This document shows, piece by piece, positions 10,670 through 22,619 of a stretch of DNA of 64,000 nucleotides. The notes under the pieces are model-generated. The model worked only from the letters and a program-made list of their open reading frames with translations, was not told where the DNA came from and did no database searches. Within the stretch, counting starts at the first letter, position 1. Every line of letters begins with the position of its first letter. The position numbers and the translations under genes were made by a program. The stretch spans positions 7,386,244-7,450,243 of the forward strand of contig OX637393.1 of assembly GCA_951799425.1 (NCBI GenBank), in the 5' to 3' direction. The stretch comes from Ilex aquifolium. Its lineage: Eukaryota; Streptophyta; Magnoliopsida; Aquifoliales; Aquifoliaceae.

Positions 10670-13600
10670 ATAATCTTCAGGGCTCTAAATGCTTCCTCAC
10701 ACTTGGCATCCCACTGGAATGCCTTTCTCAAGATCTGAAAGAATGGCTGGCATTTATCGCTGGACCTGGACACAAAACGGCTCAATGCAGCTATCCTGCC
10801 TGTCAAACGTTGCACCTCTTTCGTGTTGGATGGTGATTGCATTTCTACCATTGCTCTAACTTTTTCTGGATTGGCTTCAATCCCCCTGCTGCTGACGATA
10901 AAGCCCAGAAATTTTCCTGCCGAGACCCCAAATGCGCACTTCGCAGGGTTTAACTTCATTTTATACTCCTTTAGGATTCGAAATGACTCAGCTAAGTGCT
11001 CGATGTGGAGCTCCGCTTTCAGTGACTTCACTAGCATGTCATCAATGTAAACTTCCATGGATGCTCCTATTTGCTTCTGGAACATCCTATTCACTAACCG
11101 CTGGTAAGTAGCTCCAGCATTCTTCAATCCGAAGGGCATGACCTGATAACAATATGTTCCCTGTTCAGTTACAAACGAGGTCTTCTCTTGATCGCTAGGA
11201 TCCATCCTGATCTGGTTGTAGCCTGAGAAGGCATCCATGAAACTGAGGAGCTCGTGCCCTGCAGTGGCATCCACTATTAGGTCAATCTGAGGTAAAGGGA
11301 AACTGTCTTTGGGGCATGCTCGGTTGAGATCAGTGAAGTCGATGCACAGTCGCCACTTCCCATTAGTTTTCTTTACAAGAACTACATTTGCTAACCAAGT
11401 GGGGTAATCAACCTCCCTGACAGCCTTGGCATGGAGGAGTTTGCTGACCTCCTCATTGATTGCCTTTTGCCTTTCAGAAGTAAAGCTCCTCCTCTTTTGT
11501 TTGATGGGTTTGCAAGTTGGGTTCACGCATAGCTTGTGGGTAATAACCGAAGGGTCAATTCCTTCCATGTCTTCTTGCTTCCAAGCAAACACTCCTATAT
11601 TCTCTTTTAGGAACTGGATGAGGAGCCCTTTGAGTTCAGTGTTCAGTTTGGAACCCACATAAACGAGGTGTTCTGGCTTCTCATCAAGTTGAACTAGTTC
11701 CAGCTCTTCCGATGGCATTGGTCTTGTCTCCATTTCATCTCTCATGTCGAGTTCATCCAGTTGGATGTTCTCAACCTCCTTCCTTTTTATAGAAGCCATG
11801 TAACATTCCCGTGCTACGCGTTGGTCTCCTCGGACCACTCCGATTCCGTTTTCTGTAGGGAACTTCACGACTAAATGGTAGGCGGATGGGATGGCCTTCA
11901 TAGAATTCAGGGATGGCCTGCCAAGCAAGATGTTGTATGCAGATGGTGCATCGACTACTAAGAATTTGACAGTGGTAGTGGCTTGGCAAGGTAGGTCCCC
12001 CAGGGTGAGCACGAGCTGGATTGAACCCAGGGGGATCACCCTTTCCCCAGAGAATCCCAGCAAGTGAGTGCTTACTGGCTCAAGTTTCTCCCTTCCTATG
12101 TCCATCTTGTCGAACGCAGGTGCGAAAATAATATCTGCCGAGCTCCCGTTATCAATTAGAACCCGATGAACGGTTCTATTTGCCACCACAGCTCGTACCA
12201 CCAATGGATCATCATGGGGGTATTGGCACCCTTCTAAATCAGCATCTGAAAAAGTGATAGATGTGTCCAAGCGTGGTGCTTTGGATACAGCGTGCACTTC
12301 GAGAGCTTCTTGGGCTCTGATCCGCCGGAGGTGCGCCTTCCGAGCTGAGCTTGACTCTCCACCTCCCGCGAACCCTCCAGATATTACCCTGATTTCCCCT
12401 AGAGGCTGCTGGTGCGGTGCAGGTGTCGGCTGCTGAGGTGGTGGTGGTGGAAGAGCTCGGTTCTGGTTGTCGTTAGCGACGAAACGACGCAGCTGACCTC
12501 GCTGGATCAAGAACTCGATTTCCTTCTTTAATTGAATGCAGTCATCAGTGTGGTGTCCATGATCCCGGTGATAATCACAGTACTTCGTGGGGTCTCTTTT
12601 GGCCGGATCTGCCTTCATCCGAGGGGGCCATCTCAAGAACTTCTCGTTTTGGACCTCATACAGAACTTGCGACACGGCTGCAGTGAGTGGGGTAAATCGC
12701 TGGGGTCCGTATCTGGGCTGTAGTTCAGGCTGCATGGGACCTAGACGATCTCTGACATTTCCTCTTCTCTTGGGTGAGCGGTCTCTATCCCTCCTTGGGG
12801 ATCTTTCTCGCCCTTTCTCCTTCCTGGGACTTCGGTCCCTTCTCTTTTCTTCTTTCTCCTTTTCCTTTCGTGAGGATGTACCTCCCACTTTAGAAAGGAG
12901 TGCCTCTTCACCATTTATATATTTCTCTGCCTTGGCTAATACCTCAGCCATACTTGCCTGAGGGTTCTTCGATATAGAGAACATCAGGTCCTTTGACTGT
13001 ACTCCCAATCCAGCAATGAAAGCAGTTATAGCAAATTTTTCGTCTGGGACGTCTACCTTCAATGTCTCCGAATTAAACCTTTGGACATAAGACCTCAGGT
13101 TCTCTTGGGGGCCCTGCTTCACGTTCAACAGGTGGTAGCTTGGCTTTCTGTATATCCGGGCTCCTATAAAGTGGGACACGAAAGCTATGGAGAGCTCTTT
13201 AAAGGATGAGATCGAGGCTGGTGGGAGCCTATGAAACCAATTCAAGGCGGAGCCTTTCAAGGTAATGGCAAAAGCTCTGCAGCGCACAGGATCCTGATAT
13301 CCATGCAACTCCATCTGGTTCTTGTAAGTGTTGAGATGATCCACAGGATCTTTTGTTCCGTCAAAGACCTCTATCTGTGGCGTTCTAAACTTCGGTGGGA
13401 GTGGAAAATGTAGCACTCCGGTGGTGAATGGAGACTCGGTTTGCTGTACCAAGACATCCATTGTAACCGGGGCCTTGCTCTTTACCGCCTCCTTCATGTG
13501 GCTGAGCTCCTGTTGGATGTCTTTGAAGCGTTGCTCCCAACGCTGCTCTTTCCTGTCCGGCGGATAAGGGAAAAATTCATCCCTATCACCTCCATTGTTC

Positions 13601-13950
13601 TGACTTTGCACCTCGTCGTTATGGCCGTCCCTATGAGGTACATAAGGAACGTGCCCCCTGGTCTGGCTACTTTCTCCTCCTTCATTGACCTCTCTGATGG
13701 GGTCTCAGTGTCGCCGCTCTCTGTTAGGGGGGTCATTCTGGCCTTCTTGGGCCGGTTGTGCCTCCTGCGGGCGCTGCACGAGCTTTGATAGCTCAGCATT
13801 TTCCTTTAGCAATCGTTGGTTGACGAGGCGAAGGGCCTCCAACTCGTTATTAATGGGGGAATTTGCCTCCTAGATGTTCCCGGGTTGTCTGGCGTGGGTA
13901 GCTTCTTGCTGGTCTTGCATTCGTGGTAGATTTGTTTGACTTCTGCTCAT
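10666..13950 (-). pseudogene. Gag, protease and reverse transcriptase of element 1
   Basis: The natural start is the ATG at 13950 (MSRSQTNLPR). Two stops, TAG at 13870-13872 and TGA at 13705-13707, interrupt the first 113 codons; after 13707 the frame is open to 10666. In order it has gag (WFHRLPPASISSF region), an Arg/Ser-rich basic stretch (about 12740-12880), a zinc knuckle of the CxxH...H...C type (about 12540-12585), an aspartic protease with IDNGSSADI (about 12140-12165), and reverse transcriptase with FMDAFSGYNQI and YIDDM (about 11040). It ends with a one-base frameshift into the RNase H segment. Gag and pol share one frame, as in many Tat elements. Confidence 0.93.
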
Positions 13951-14010
13951 ATTTCGCGTTGTTACCATCAGTCACTGAAGGATCAGCTTATTTGTAAAAG
14001 GAACAGTCGT

Positions 14011-14027
14011 TCCCATAGACGGCGCCA
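14011..14027 (-). other. Primer binding site of element 1
   Basis: Minus strand TGGCGCCGTCTATGGGA lies three bases inside the 5' LTR. The first ten bases match the 3' end of plant tRNA-Asp; later bases match less well. Element 3 has nearly the same site at 63345. Confidence 0.85.
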
Positions 14028-14030
14028 AAC

Positions 14031-14748
14031 TGATGGTGTAAACCTGCGCGTATGAGCTATGGGGCTGGATTGTGTGGTATCTACGATCTGTGTAAGTCTT
14101 GGTATGAAATCTGAGCTACAAGGCTCGTGAATTGGTGGATGAATGCTCGAATCAATAGATGTATGGTGTGTGATATGCAACAGAAGTATAGTGGTTCACC
14201 GGCTAATGAGCTCGGCTAATCCACTCTCTAATGGAGACTCTTGCTCCTGTATCTTTATTAATCAAAAGTGGAATGTGTTACAGCAGAATACTCAGGGTAT
14301 CTGGGTTTTTTTTTATCCCTCCCCCCCCATGGAGGCTGTCCTTTTTTTTTATAGCCTCATGCTTACCTCTAATCCGGAGTTAGCTCCTACATTGAAGGGA
14401 TTATGCCCTATCTTCATCTACAATCTCGGAGTGGCCTTACCTTCCCATAGCTAGCTTCAAACGACGAGATCTTTGCCCCTCATCGTGGGATTCTTCCCTT
14501 GGTTTAAGGAGAGGATCTTGGCGGGTTACGGGTTTTGTGCCTTGAATTGGCTCAGTTTCTGTTATGGGTGTGTTTGCTGTCATCTTGCTGTCTTCTGGTC
14601 ATTTCTCAGTTCGTGTGTTCAGCCAGGAGCTCTAGTGCTAGTTGGAAGAGCTCAGACCCTTGCTGGATGAGCTCTGCTTACTCTACCTGAGCTCCCGAGC
14701 TGAGCTTACTATCTGAGCTCGTGCCTGGGTTTATTTTAGGCATCATCA
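14031..14748 (-). repeat. 5' LTR of element 1
   Basis: 718 bp and nearly identical to 1202-1918. On the minus strand CTATAAAA near 14346-14354 is a plausible TATA box for the genomic RNA. Ends are TGATG and CATCA. Confidence 0.95.
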
Positions 14749-14753
14749 GATAT
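14749..14753. repeat. Target site duplication GATAT, right copy
   Basis: Exact match to 1197-1201. It lies about 270 bp past the stop codon of the oxidase gene at 15023, so the retrotransposon landed just downstream of that gene. Confidence 0.93.
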
Positions 14754-15022
14754 TATTAATTTGTGATATCATGTTAACAAAAAACCAAATGGATAAATAA
14801 AACCCTTAACTACAAAAAAAAAAAAAAACCTGGACTATAAACACATACAATGGAAACGGAAGAAGAAAAAAAAAAGAAAAAACCATTCTTCACTTTCACC
14901 TTCATTACATTGTGTATTTTGCGGAGCTGTGTAAAGCACCTGCTTATTCTGATATATTTAACAATCAAACAGTTTTAACAAACACACATATATCAAGTTG
15001 TTCTACACATCCAGTCTTCACT

Positions 15023-16623
15023 TCACTTCCTCAAGGTCGGAAAAGTTGGGATGCTTTGTTCATTTCTGAAGAAATTATCAGGATCAACCTTGGTCTTAAT
15101 TTGCACTAACCTGTTGTAATTGGCTTTAAAGTATTTAACCCCATAAACTATTCCTTCCGAGGAACTATTAGGTCCATTGTGGTTGATACCTATATCAAGG
15201 TCTCTATAGTTTAGAAATGCCTCTCTTGGGGACTTTGAGACATAGGGTGTCATAACAGCATGTAGAATTCTTGTCAAATTTAGATAATAATTTGTTGCCT
15301 CGATCCCATCTTCGTTCCATTCTGTTGAATAATGGATTTTGGCTATATTCCCAGCTCGATGTGGGAAAGGTTTTGCAGATGGTGCAATCTCCGCCATCCT
15401 TCCACCATAAGGAAAGAACATCAGTACTGGTGTTTGAAGTTCGATCATCTTGCTAAATATGTATTCCAAGCCATTTTTTGGAATCGGTTCCTGCAAATAA
15501 TCAGATTTTCTTTTGAAATGGGTTAGTACTTGAGGAACCCTACTAAGTAAAGCATTTACTGGGGTTCCAAGGGGAAAGTTGGTCCAATAAAGAACTGATT
15601 CGATCCAGCTCATTTCGATACAATCTGATTGTTGTAACCCCAACTCAGGGAAACTCTGATTCATGAGGGGGAGAAGGCTTCTCGAGTCCCCGAGGAACAA
15701 GGTGAGGAACGAGGCCCTATCGTCCTCTCCTCTGTCGTAGTATCATTTACCACGTCGATGATCATTCTAATGAAGATGTTATTGTCCAACTTGTCTACAA
15801 CGTATTGCCAACGATACACGATATCCGTAGCATTCTGTGACAAGGTCCTCCAGACTTGGAAAACTGTGACTGTTTCTGGGACACTAACCAAATTGTTTTT
15901 GTATGCAAGCACGACGCCGAAACTAGATCCACCACCACCTGTAATGGCCCAGAACAAATCTTCTCCCATGGATTTTCGGTCTAGAACTCGGCCATTAACA
16001 TCAATTATCTGTGCATCAACGATATTATCGACCGACAGGCCATATTTCCTCATCATGTTACCGTAACCACCTCCACTGAAATGGCCACCGACACCGACCG
16101 TGGGGCATATTCCGGCAGGGAAGCCATGAGTATTGCTTTTTTCAGCAATTATGTAGTAAACTTCACCAAGAGTTGCACCAACTTGAACCCACGCTGTCTC
16201 ATCTTCGATGCTAACATTTATGGACCGAAGATTGAACAGGTCAAGTGTGAAGAAAGGAACCTCGGATACATATGAGACACCCTCGTAGTCATGTCCTCCA
16301 CTTCGAATTTTCATCTGCAATCCATGAGTTTTGGCACAGATAATGGCTGCTTGGATGTGGGATACATCCAAGGCAGTGATTATAAGCAGCGGTGTAGGGG
16401 TTGTAGACTCATTGAATCGAAGGTTATGAATATAAGACTGCAAAACAAACGAATACGAAGAATTATTAAGTGTGTAGATTACTGCAGAGATTGGGGAAGC
16501 GGGTTGAGAATGGTTGTATAAGCATTGGAGGAACTCATCATGAACTGAATCGGAACTTGCCCATGAAACAGATCCTGAAAGGGCTAAAAGTAATAAAAGA
16601 ATTGCAAGACTTTGAGTTCTCAT
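15023..16623 (-). pseudogene. Berberine-bridge-enzyme-like FAD oxidase with one frameshift
   Basis: Single-exon gene of about 534 codons, typical for this family. It begins MRTQSLAILLLLL, a clear signal peptide, so the product should be secreted or vacuolar. The FAD domain has both residues used for double covalent flavin attachment: His111 in SGGHDYEG and Cys173 in GICPTVGVGG. The substrate domain and the C-terminal BBE motif (YFKANYNRLVQIKTKVDPDNFF) are present, with several N-glycosylation sites. A one-base loss near 15717, in a stretch usually reading like RASF, shifts the frame, so the first frame ends at 15661 and the second covers 15023 to about 15715. Family members oxidise alcohols such as monolignols, sugars or alkaloids; the substrate here cannot be told. 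It may be a recent pseudogene or an assembly error, as the rest is well conserved. Confidence 0.9.
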
Positions 16624-16686
16624 GTTTGATTTCCTCTTTTGTGTTGGAAAGAGTTTTTTGAGCTTGCATGTTGATCGTTTCATGAA

Positions 16687-16694
16687 ATTTATAG
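16687..16694 (-). promoter_or_regulatory. TATA box of the oxidase gene
   Basis: On the minus strand this reads CTATAAAT, about 65 bp before the ATG at 16623. Spacing suits transcription starting some 35 bases before the start codon. Confidence 0.6.
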
Positions 16695-16759
16695 AGGCTT
16701 CTTTGGGTATAGACAATGTCAAAATTAAGGATAAGAACATTTTGATACTCTCCTACCAT

Positions 16760-18249
16760 TTGACCGTGGACTATTCAAAGTAAAAATGAAGAAGCAAGCA
16801 ACCTCACTTTAGCCATGTAAGAGGAATGTAGATTTTCAACTCCCCCACAAATTAATTGAAATGAATTCAATCTCAAGCACATGCCTTTGTGGCATGTTAG
16901 CAGGTTCACCTGCTCTCTCATCCGTACCACTCCAATGAAAATAGTAGCCTCGACTCAAATCAACTAAGTGAAATTTTATCTTAACTATTTGAGATCAAAT
17001 ACACAATACTATTATATGCAATTTTCTGTTAAATAACTAGCTATTGTCTCATTTTTAACTATCTTATTAAATATTAATTTATGACTCCCTCTATCCCTTC
17101 CATGTTAAGCTTGTAGTTTTAAGATGTAGATTTGATCGATCACAACTATTGAATAGGTAATGAGTCTCAATAAATGTTAGGACCATAATGAAATTAATAA
17201 CATTGATTTGATAAAGTCTACATTTTAAATTCACATTTTAAGTCCATGTAACATTGCTCTTTCCAATATTATCATATAGCATAAGGATTGAGATCCCCCG
17301 ATACATTTTCTATTCAATTCTTTTGTTAACATGATATTACCGTTGTAATGAATATTCCCGCCCCCCCCCCCCCCCCCAAAAAACGACACTTTACCCACTT
17401 ACAGAGCAACAAAACCAAATCCACAACCACTTTACCCACTTGCAGAGCTCGTCATTGCTTGCTTCGGGATTCAATTGGATTTCCTCTGTAAGTGCTTCGA
17501 TATTCTTCAACTAGATATCGTGGAAGAGTAGGTCAATAATCTATTGTGGGTCTATTAGTGTCAATCCCCACTATTATTCCCACTCACCTTATGCAAATTT
17601 TATATTTAACTATAAGTTTTAATTTTTTTCACTTCAAATTGATATAACTAAACTACATATTATATGTATTATATTATATTTGATACCTAGAAATTTATTA
17701 AATAAAAAGGTCAAAAATCAATATTTATGATGTATAAAACCAAAAAAGCAACAAAAAATTTATTTATAACACTTCAAAAAAAAAAAAATGAAGCTACTTA
17801 TCGTTTTGGAATACAATGATGCTACATACACCACCTTGTTGCATTACCTCGAACATACACCACTTCAAATGATGCACAAAAGTGGTGTGCAGAGCATTAT
17901 TCTTTATAATTTAAAAGTATCTTAAGAGAAATATATTATCAATGATATTGAAAATATCTAACTTTATAGACAATGAAGTTACCAGTCATCCACTCACCAT
18001 TTATTATGTTATGCAATCATTTCGTCACAATCTTCAATTTTTTAATTTATTTGATAATTAACTTCTAAATATACTAAAATAGCAATCCAAATATCCAATC
18101 GATAAAGGTAAGATGATGCACATATATTTATTAGAATCATATTGCGTACAAAAAAAATATTTTAACCTATTATCCAAACAAAATTATTCTAAATTTGCAA
18201 CTAATTTAATCACCAATCAATATGCTCTTCTTGCCTTCAAATCTAAAAT
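16760..18249. other. AT-rich intergenic DNA
   Basis: No gene seen. It holds a run of 17 C at 17361-17377. Bases 17445-17580 are a shortened copy of a block also present near 20195-20430 and 32870-33220 (phrase GTGGGTCTATTAGTGTCAAT). Bases 17140-17270 resemble 520-650. Confidence 0.5.
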
Positions 18250-18780
18250 TAATTTTTCCATAAATTTGTGATGAAATTTTATTCCTAGGCTTTCAATCGT
18301 ACTAACCAAACCAAGCCTAAAATTATGGCATTTTAAAAAAGTAGAACGACTCTTTGCCAAAAACAAAATTTAATAAATAAAGTAGAACAACAATAAGACC
18401 GAGAAAAATAAATAAAGTAGAACAATAATCATGCTTGAGCTACTTTATTTTTTCTAAGGGACTACGCCAGTTTAAATGCTCAAATATAATTTCGGATATT
18501 ACTTGAATTGGAGTATCAAATTTTAGGAATCAATCGCAACCCGAACCCCAATTCGGTTTAAATACTCGTGTTCAGCCCAATTTAATGTAAAAGAATAAAA
18601 GATATTGTAAAAGAAAGGTAAATATTGTTGGGCAAATTTTTGTTTTTCAACTCTCACGAGTTTTTTTGGTTTGGGTACTAGAGCGTAAGATTCGACTAAA
18701 TTTGTCTCAAGAATACTTACTATCAAGTTCATATTATGGAATTTCTGGCTCTGCCACTGATTAACATCCTCAATTACATA
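18250..18780. repeat. Direct repeat, copy 1 of an approximately 500-bp block
   Basis: Matches 19431-19926 over nearly its whole length with scattered substitutions and small indels. Shared phrases include CTCGTGTTCAGCCCAATTTA and CTCTGCCACTGA. Non-coding. Confidence 0.85.
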
Positions 18781-19430
18781 TTTGGTAGAAACTAATACAA
18801 TATTTGAAAGTTGAAAGTTGTACCCTCGTTGAGTGTTGTAAAAAAAATTAAAAAAAAAAAACTAAAAATCAAGCTTCTTCAATTCATAAAATAAAATAAA
18901 TAACTAAAGTTAAAATATCTTTCTAAAATCAAGCCCCTTCCCAAAAATAAGTTCATTGTTGAAATCAATCATGAAATAAACATTATTCTGGCAATAGTCA
19001 AACACTACATATATAATATTACTATTATAATCGAAACCCAAATATCCCTTAATCGAGAATGAAATACTCACTTTTCAATTAAGATTACGGATAATAAAAT
19101 GAACTTCCAAGTTCACAATTATGACAGTTTGAGACATTTTTCAGCTTTTGTACACTAATTCTTGAGGTTGGAATCACTTTTAGGGGTGACAACGAAATTT
19201 GGAAAAAGGGAGGAAAGGGGAGTGGGGTGGGGGAGGACGCAGACTTCTTTGCATGAAAAGTTCATAGAGTGAAAGACGAGGCCAAAGACCAAAGCAAAAG
19301 AAGAACTGAAGAACAGACTTCTTTGTTTTGAAATTGGAGCCTTTTGGCCGTGTCTTTGGGGGCATTCATATAAATATTTCACCAGCATAAAATAAAAGAC
19401 ATCCATAATAGAGCTACTATTGCTATGGAA
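18781..19430. other. Intergenic DNA with part of a repeated block
   Basis: Bases about 19150-19290 match parts of 34210-34390 and 62345-62510 (phrases GAGGTTGGAAT and CGAAATTTGGAA). The rest is AT-rich, with A runs near 18840-18865. No gene is seen. Confidence 0.55.
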
Positions 19431-19926
19431 ATTTTGCCATAAATTTGTTATGAAATTTTATTCATAGGCTTTCAATCCTACGATTAAAAGAAAGCCTAAA
19501 ATCATGTCATTTTGCTAAAAAAAATAAAATAATAAATACTAAATAAAGTCGAATAATAATAAGGCCGAAAAAATAAAAAAAGTAGAACAACAATCATGCT
19601 TGAGCTGCTTTATTTTTTCTAGGGGGCTATGCTAGTTTAAATACTCAAATTTAATTTCGAATATTACTTGGATTGGAGTATCAAATTTCAAGAATCAATC
19701 CTAACCCGAACCCCAATCCGATTTAATTACTCGTGTTCAGCCCAATTTAATGTAAAAGAAAGGTAAATATTACTGGGCAATTTTTTATTTTTCAACTCTC
19801 ACAGGGTTTATTTGGTTTGTGTACTAGTGCGTAAGAATCAACTAAATTTGTTTGAAGATTACTTTATGTTAGGTTCATATTATGAAATTTTTTGCTCTGC
19901 CACTGACTAACATCCTCAACTACATA
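19431..19926. repeat. Direct repeat, copy 2 of an approximately 500-bp block
   Basis: Second copy of 18250-18780. Its right end abuts the receptor-kinase fragment, so this junction may mark a rearrangement. Confidence 0.85.
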
Positions 19927-20100
19927 AATTAAGAGGAGAAATTCCAAATTGTGGGCCTTTTGCAAACTTCACTTATAAGTATTTTTTGTCAAATGAAGAT
20001 TTGTGTGGTGCACCTAGGTTCCTAGTGCCTATCTGCAAGATTAGTTTTCTTAAAAGATCAAAGAAGAAAAGAATACTTCTAGTTGCTTGTATCTCTGGAA
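19927..20100 (+). pseudogene. LRR receptor kinase fragment
   Basis: About 58 codons that closely match 58531-58704 of the kinase gene downstream. They begin at KLRGEIPN, pass through the SNEDLCG motif that caps the LRR domain, and stop at the start of the transmembrane segment (KKKRILLVA). No LRRs before it or kinase after it are present. The next 77 bases stay open (to a TAA at 20175-20177) but no longer match the kinase gene, and I do not recognise them. It looks like a scrap of a duplicated kinase gene. Confidence 0.85.
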
Positions 20101-20177
20101 AGCTTCAATCTGTACTAAACGAGGCATTGCAAGCCATTGGACCACCAGGCCGTAATGTTCAGGTTGAGTTTGATTAA

Positions 20178-21619
20178 ATATTTTGTAACTTTAATTCAAT
20201 TCGAATGGATTATTTTATCCAACCGAGTTGGACCCTAATAAAAATAGGGAGGAAAAGTGGCTTGGATAGTTAGACTTCTCTACATAAAAGATTAAAAGTA
20301 AGTTCATACCATGGAAGACCTGGTCAATAATCTTTTGTGGGTTTATTATCACCGTGTGTGCTGGTGATATCAATTTAGACATGTTTATTGTGTCCACCTT
20401 ATTACTGGGTTCTAATGATATCAATTTAGATAACTCTCTACTTAAATAATCATTAATTTTCGAATAAAGTTATTGAGATTTAATTTAAGGACGTAATGAA
20501 TTATAATATTAAATCTAATAGTGAATCTTAATATTTTAATAAACTCTACTATATCTATCGAATGGTCACAAACTATTGGATTTCTACCAATTAAATCTCA
20601 AATTAAGTACAATTAGTATTATTCTTAACTTTTAGACACGTTTTAGATGTGTTCTGGTAAGTTTTGGACATTTTGGGGTTATTTTATTATTATATAAAAA
20701 TGAGTGTCATTGTTTAGTAAACTATAAGATCATAAATGAAATATTGTTACCACGATTTTATATATTAAAAAATTATTTGTTGCTAAAATTTATTTGTAAC
20801 TCTTTCAAATGATAAAAACATACCGAGGTCAATTGTAAGTGACAATAATTAGTCTCATTCTTGATAAGAAAATTTAATTATTTTTTTAGTTATTTATGCT
20901 ATGTATATTAGTTTTTAATTCTTTCTGTTTAATAAACTTTTAAGTATTTAATATGATTGTAAACGTATTGAAAATAAGTATTACCAATTAATATTTATAT
21001 TTTTGTACTTATTATTAGTTTATTTTTTTTTTATCACCTTATTGTTAAAATTTGTACTCTGTCATAAATTTCTAACTTACCCAAGACTAAAATCCTGAAT
21101 CAATTTGTACATCAATGCAAATCAAATTAAGATAGAGATGAACATTTGCAGCCATATGCGGGACTCCTCTAACAATGCCATTTATCTAAGCATTCCAACC
21201 CATATTTGTGTAATCCTATATGAAAATTTATATTTAGACTTAATTTAGAGACTTAATATGAGAATCTAATTAATTATAATTGTTGAATTTACAACTAATC
21301 TGTAGTGAAAATTAAAAAAAAAAAAAAAATTCAAAGACGCACCAAAAAATTCAACCATATATGCTGAAAGTGAAAATTTATTCCTAGCCTTTTCATCTTA
21401 CCATCCAAACTAAATCCATAATTATGACATTTTAAAGCAACGAACAACATATATGCTTGAGCTATTAAATTACTCACAATAGCCCAACATTAAATATAAC
21501 ATTATTATAATAATTACACCGCAAGTATTCCTTAATTGGAAATGAAATACGCATTTTTCTATTAAGATTACTGTCCAAATGGACCACAAGCTCACATTGA
21601 CGAGACATTGTCAACTTTT
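20178..21619. other. AT-rich intergenic DNA with repeated blocks
   Basis: Bases 20195-20430 match the block near 32915-33220. Bases about 20940-21619 are copy A of a block repeated at 33836-34400 and 61670-62541; it shares CATATGCGGGACTCCTCTAA. The foldback element inserted into this copy at 21620-21628. No gene is seen. Confidence 0.75.
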
Positions 21620-21628
21620 GTAGACAAA
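21620..21628. repeat. 9-bp target duplication GTAGACAAA, left copy
   Basis: Repeated exactly at 30726-30734 on the other side of the foldback element. The related unoccupied blocks at 34217 and 62346 read GTAGACTAA once, followed by the same downstream sequence. Confidence 0.93.
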
Positions 21629-21665
21629 GGACCAGGCTACAATACATACAAGGGAATTTTCGGTA
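21629..21665 (+). repeat. Left terminal inverted repeat
   Basis: Begins GGACCAGGCTAC. Compared with the reversed right end it has about 26 of 37 matches, with the last 13 bases (GGAATTTTCGGTA) identical. Confidence 0.85.
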
Positions 21666-21681
21666 CTATACCGAAAATTCC
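21653..21681. repeat. Subterminal hairpin, left
   Basis: GGAATTTTCGGTA and its reverse complement are separated by three bases. The same hairpin occurs near the right end at 30674-30701. Paired subterminal hairpins could be transposase binding or structural sites. Confidence 0.85.
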
Positions 21682-21879
21682 TTTTTACAACATTAGTGGT
21701 ATACAATTTACAACATTAATGGTATAATTTACTACATTTATGGATTATTTACAACTTCAATGGTATTGAAATGACACCGGACAAGACATTGAAATGACAA
21801 GACAAGACATAAAGTACAACCGTAATTATTGACTTGAGGGCAAAATTACAACATTAGTGGTAATATTTACCACTTTAAT

Positions 21880-22390
21880 AGATCATTTACCACTTTTATG
21901 GTAGTTTTTACCACTATTGGGGATAAGCATTTACTAAAGTAATGGTAGTTTTTACAACATTTAATGGTCCATGATCGATCATGGACCATGTTTGATCGAT
22001 CAATATGTAAGGTGAGTTGTAAGGAATGGATCATTTATCACTTTAATGGATCATTTACCACTTTTATGGTAGTTTTTACCACTATTGGGGATAACCATTT
22101 ACTAAAGCAATGGTAGTTTTTACAACATTTAATGGTCCCATGATCGATCATGGACCATGTTTGATCGATCATGGACCATGTTTGATCGATCAATATGTAA
22201 AATGAGTTGTAAGGAATGGATCATTTACCACTTTAATGGATCATTTACCATTTTTATGGTAGTTTTTACCACTATTGGGGAGAAGCATTTACTAAAGCAA
22301 TTGTAGTTTTTACAACATTTAATGGTCCCATGATCGATCATGGACCATGTTTGATCGATCAATATGTAAGGTGAGTTGTAAGGAATGGAT
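21880..22390. repeat. Tandem array of about 168-bp units, first left copy
   Basis: Three units. Each has CATTTACCACTTTTATGG, a perfect 24-bp palindrome made from half-site TGGTCCATGATC, and TTTGATCGATCAAT. One unit carries an extra 22-bp palindrome segment. Confidence 0.9.
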
Positions 22391-22619
22391 AATCCAATAA
22401 TATATACAAATTTAATGGATCATTTACCACTTTTATGGTACAAAACTCGAATTTGGGGATATTTGATCGATCAAAACCTTATTTGATCGATCAAATCTTC
22501 TCAGTACTTTTCATTCTGATTCACAATAGAAATAACATGATCGATCAAATATATGTTTGATCGATCAAATTTACTTACCAACGATTTGATCGATCAATAT
22601 ATCTTTGTGATCGATCAAA

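Larger units (their letters stand above)
1202..14748 (-). mobile_element. Ty3/gypsy LTR retrotransposon, Tat lineage (element 1)
   Basis: A 13.5-kb element read on the minus strand. In transcript order it has the 5' LTR (14748-14031), primer binding site, gag, protease, reverse transcriptase, RNase H, a second RNase H, integrase, a 3' region with two antisense genes, polypurine tract and 3' LTR (1918-1202). The LTRs begin TGATG and end CATCA and are flanked by a perfect 5-bp duplication. By eye they differ by seven substitutions and one T-run indel over about 717 bp, so insertion was recent. The extra RNase H and the long region between integrase and 3' LTR are Tat-lineage features; no chromodomain is visible. 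Coding lesions make this copy non-autonomous unless products come from other copies. Confidence 0.95.

Noticed and set aside
12587..12961. Plus-strand open frames across 8.7-13.9 kb
   Set aside because: They are shadows of gag-pol, which has clear conserved motifs on the minus strand.
17361..17377. Run of 17 C as a possible functional signal
   Set aside because: Homopolymers of this kind are common repeat or sequencing features; nothing around it suggests function.
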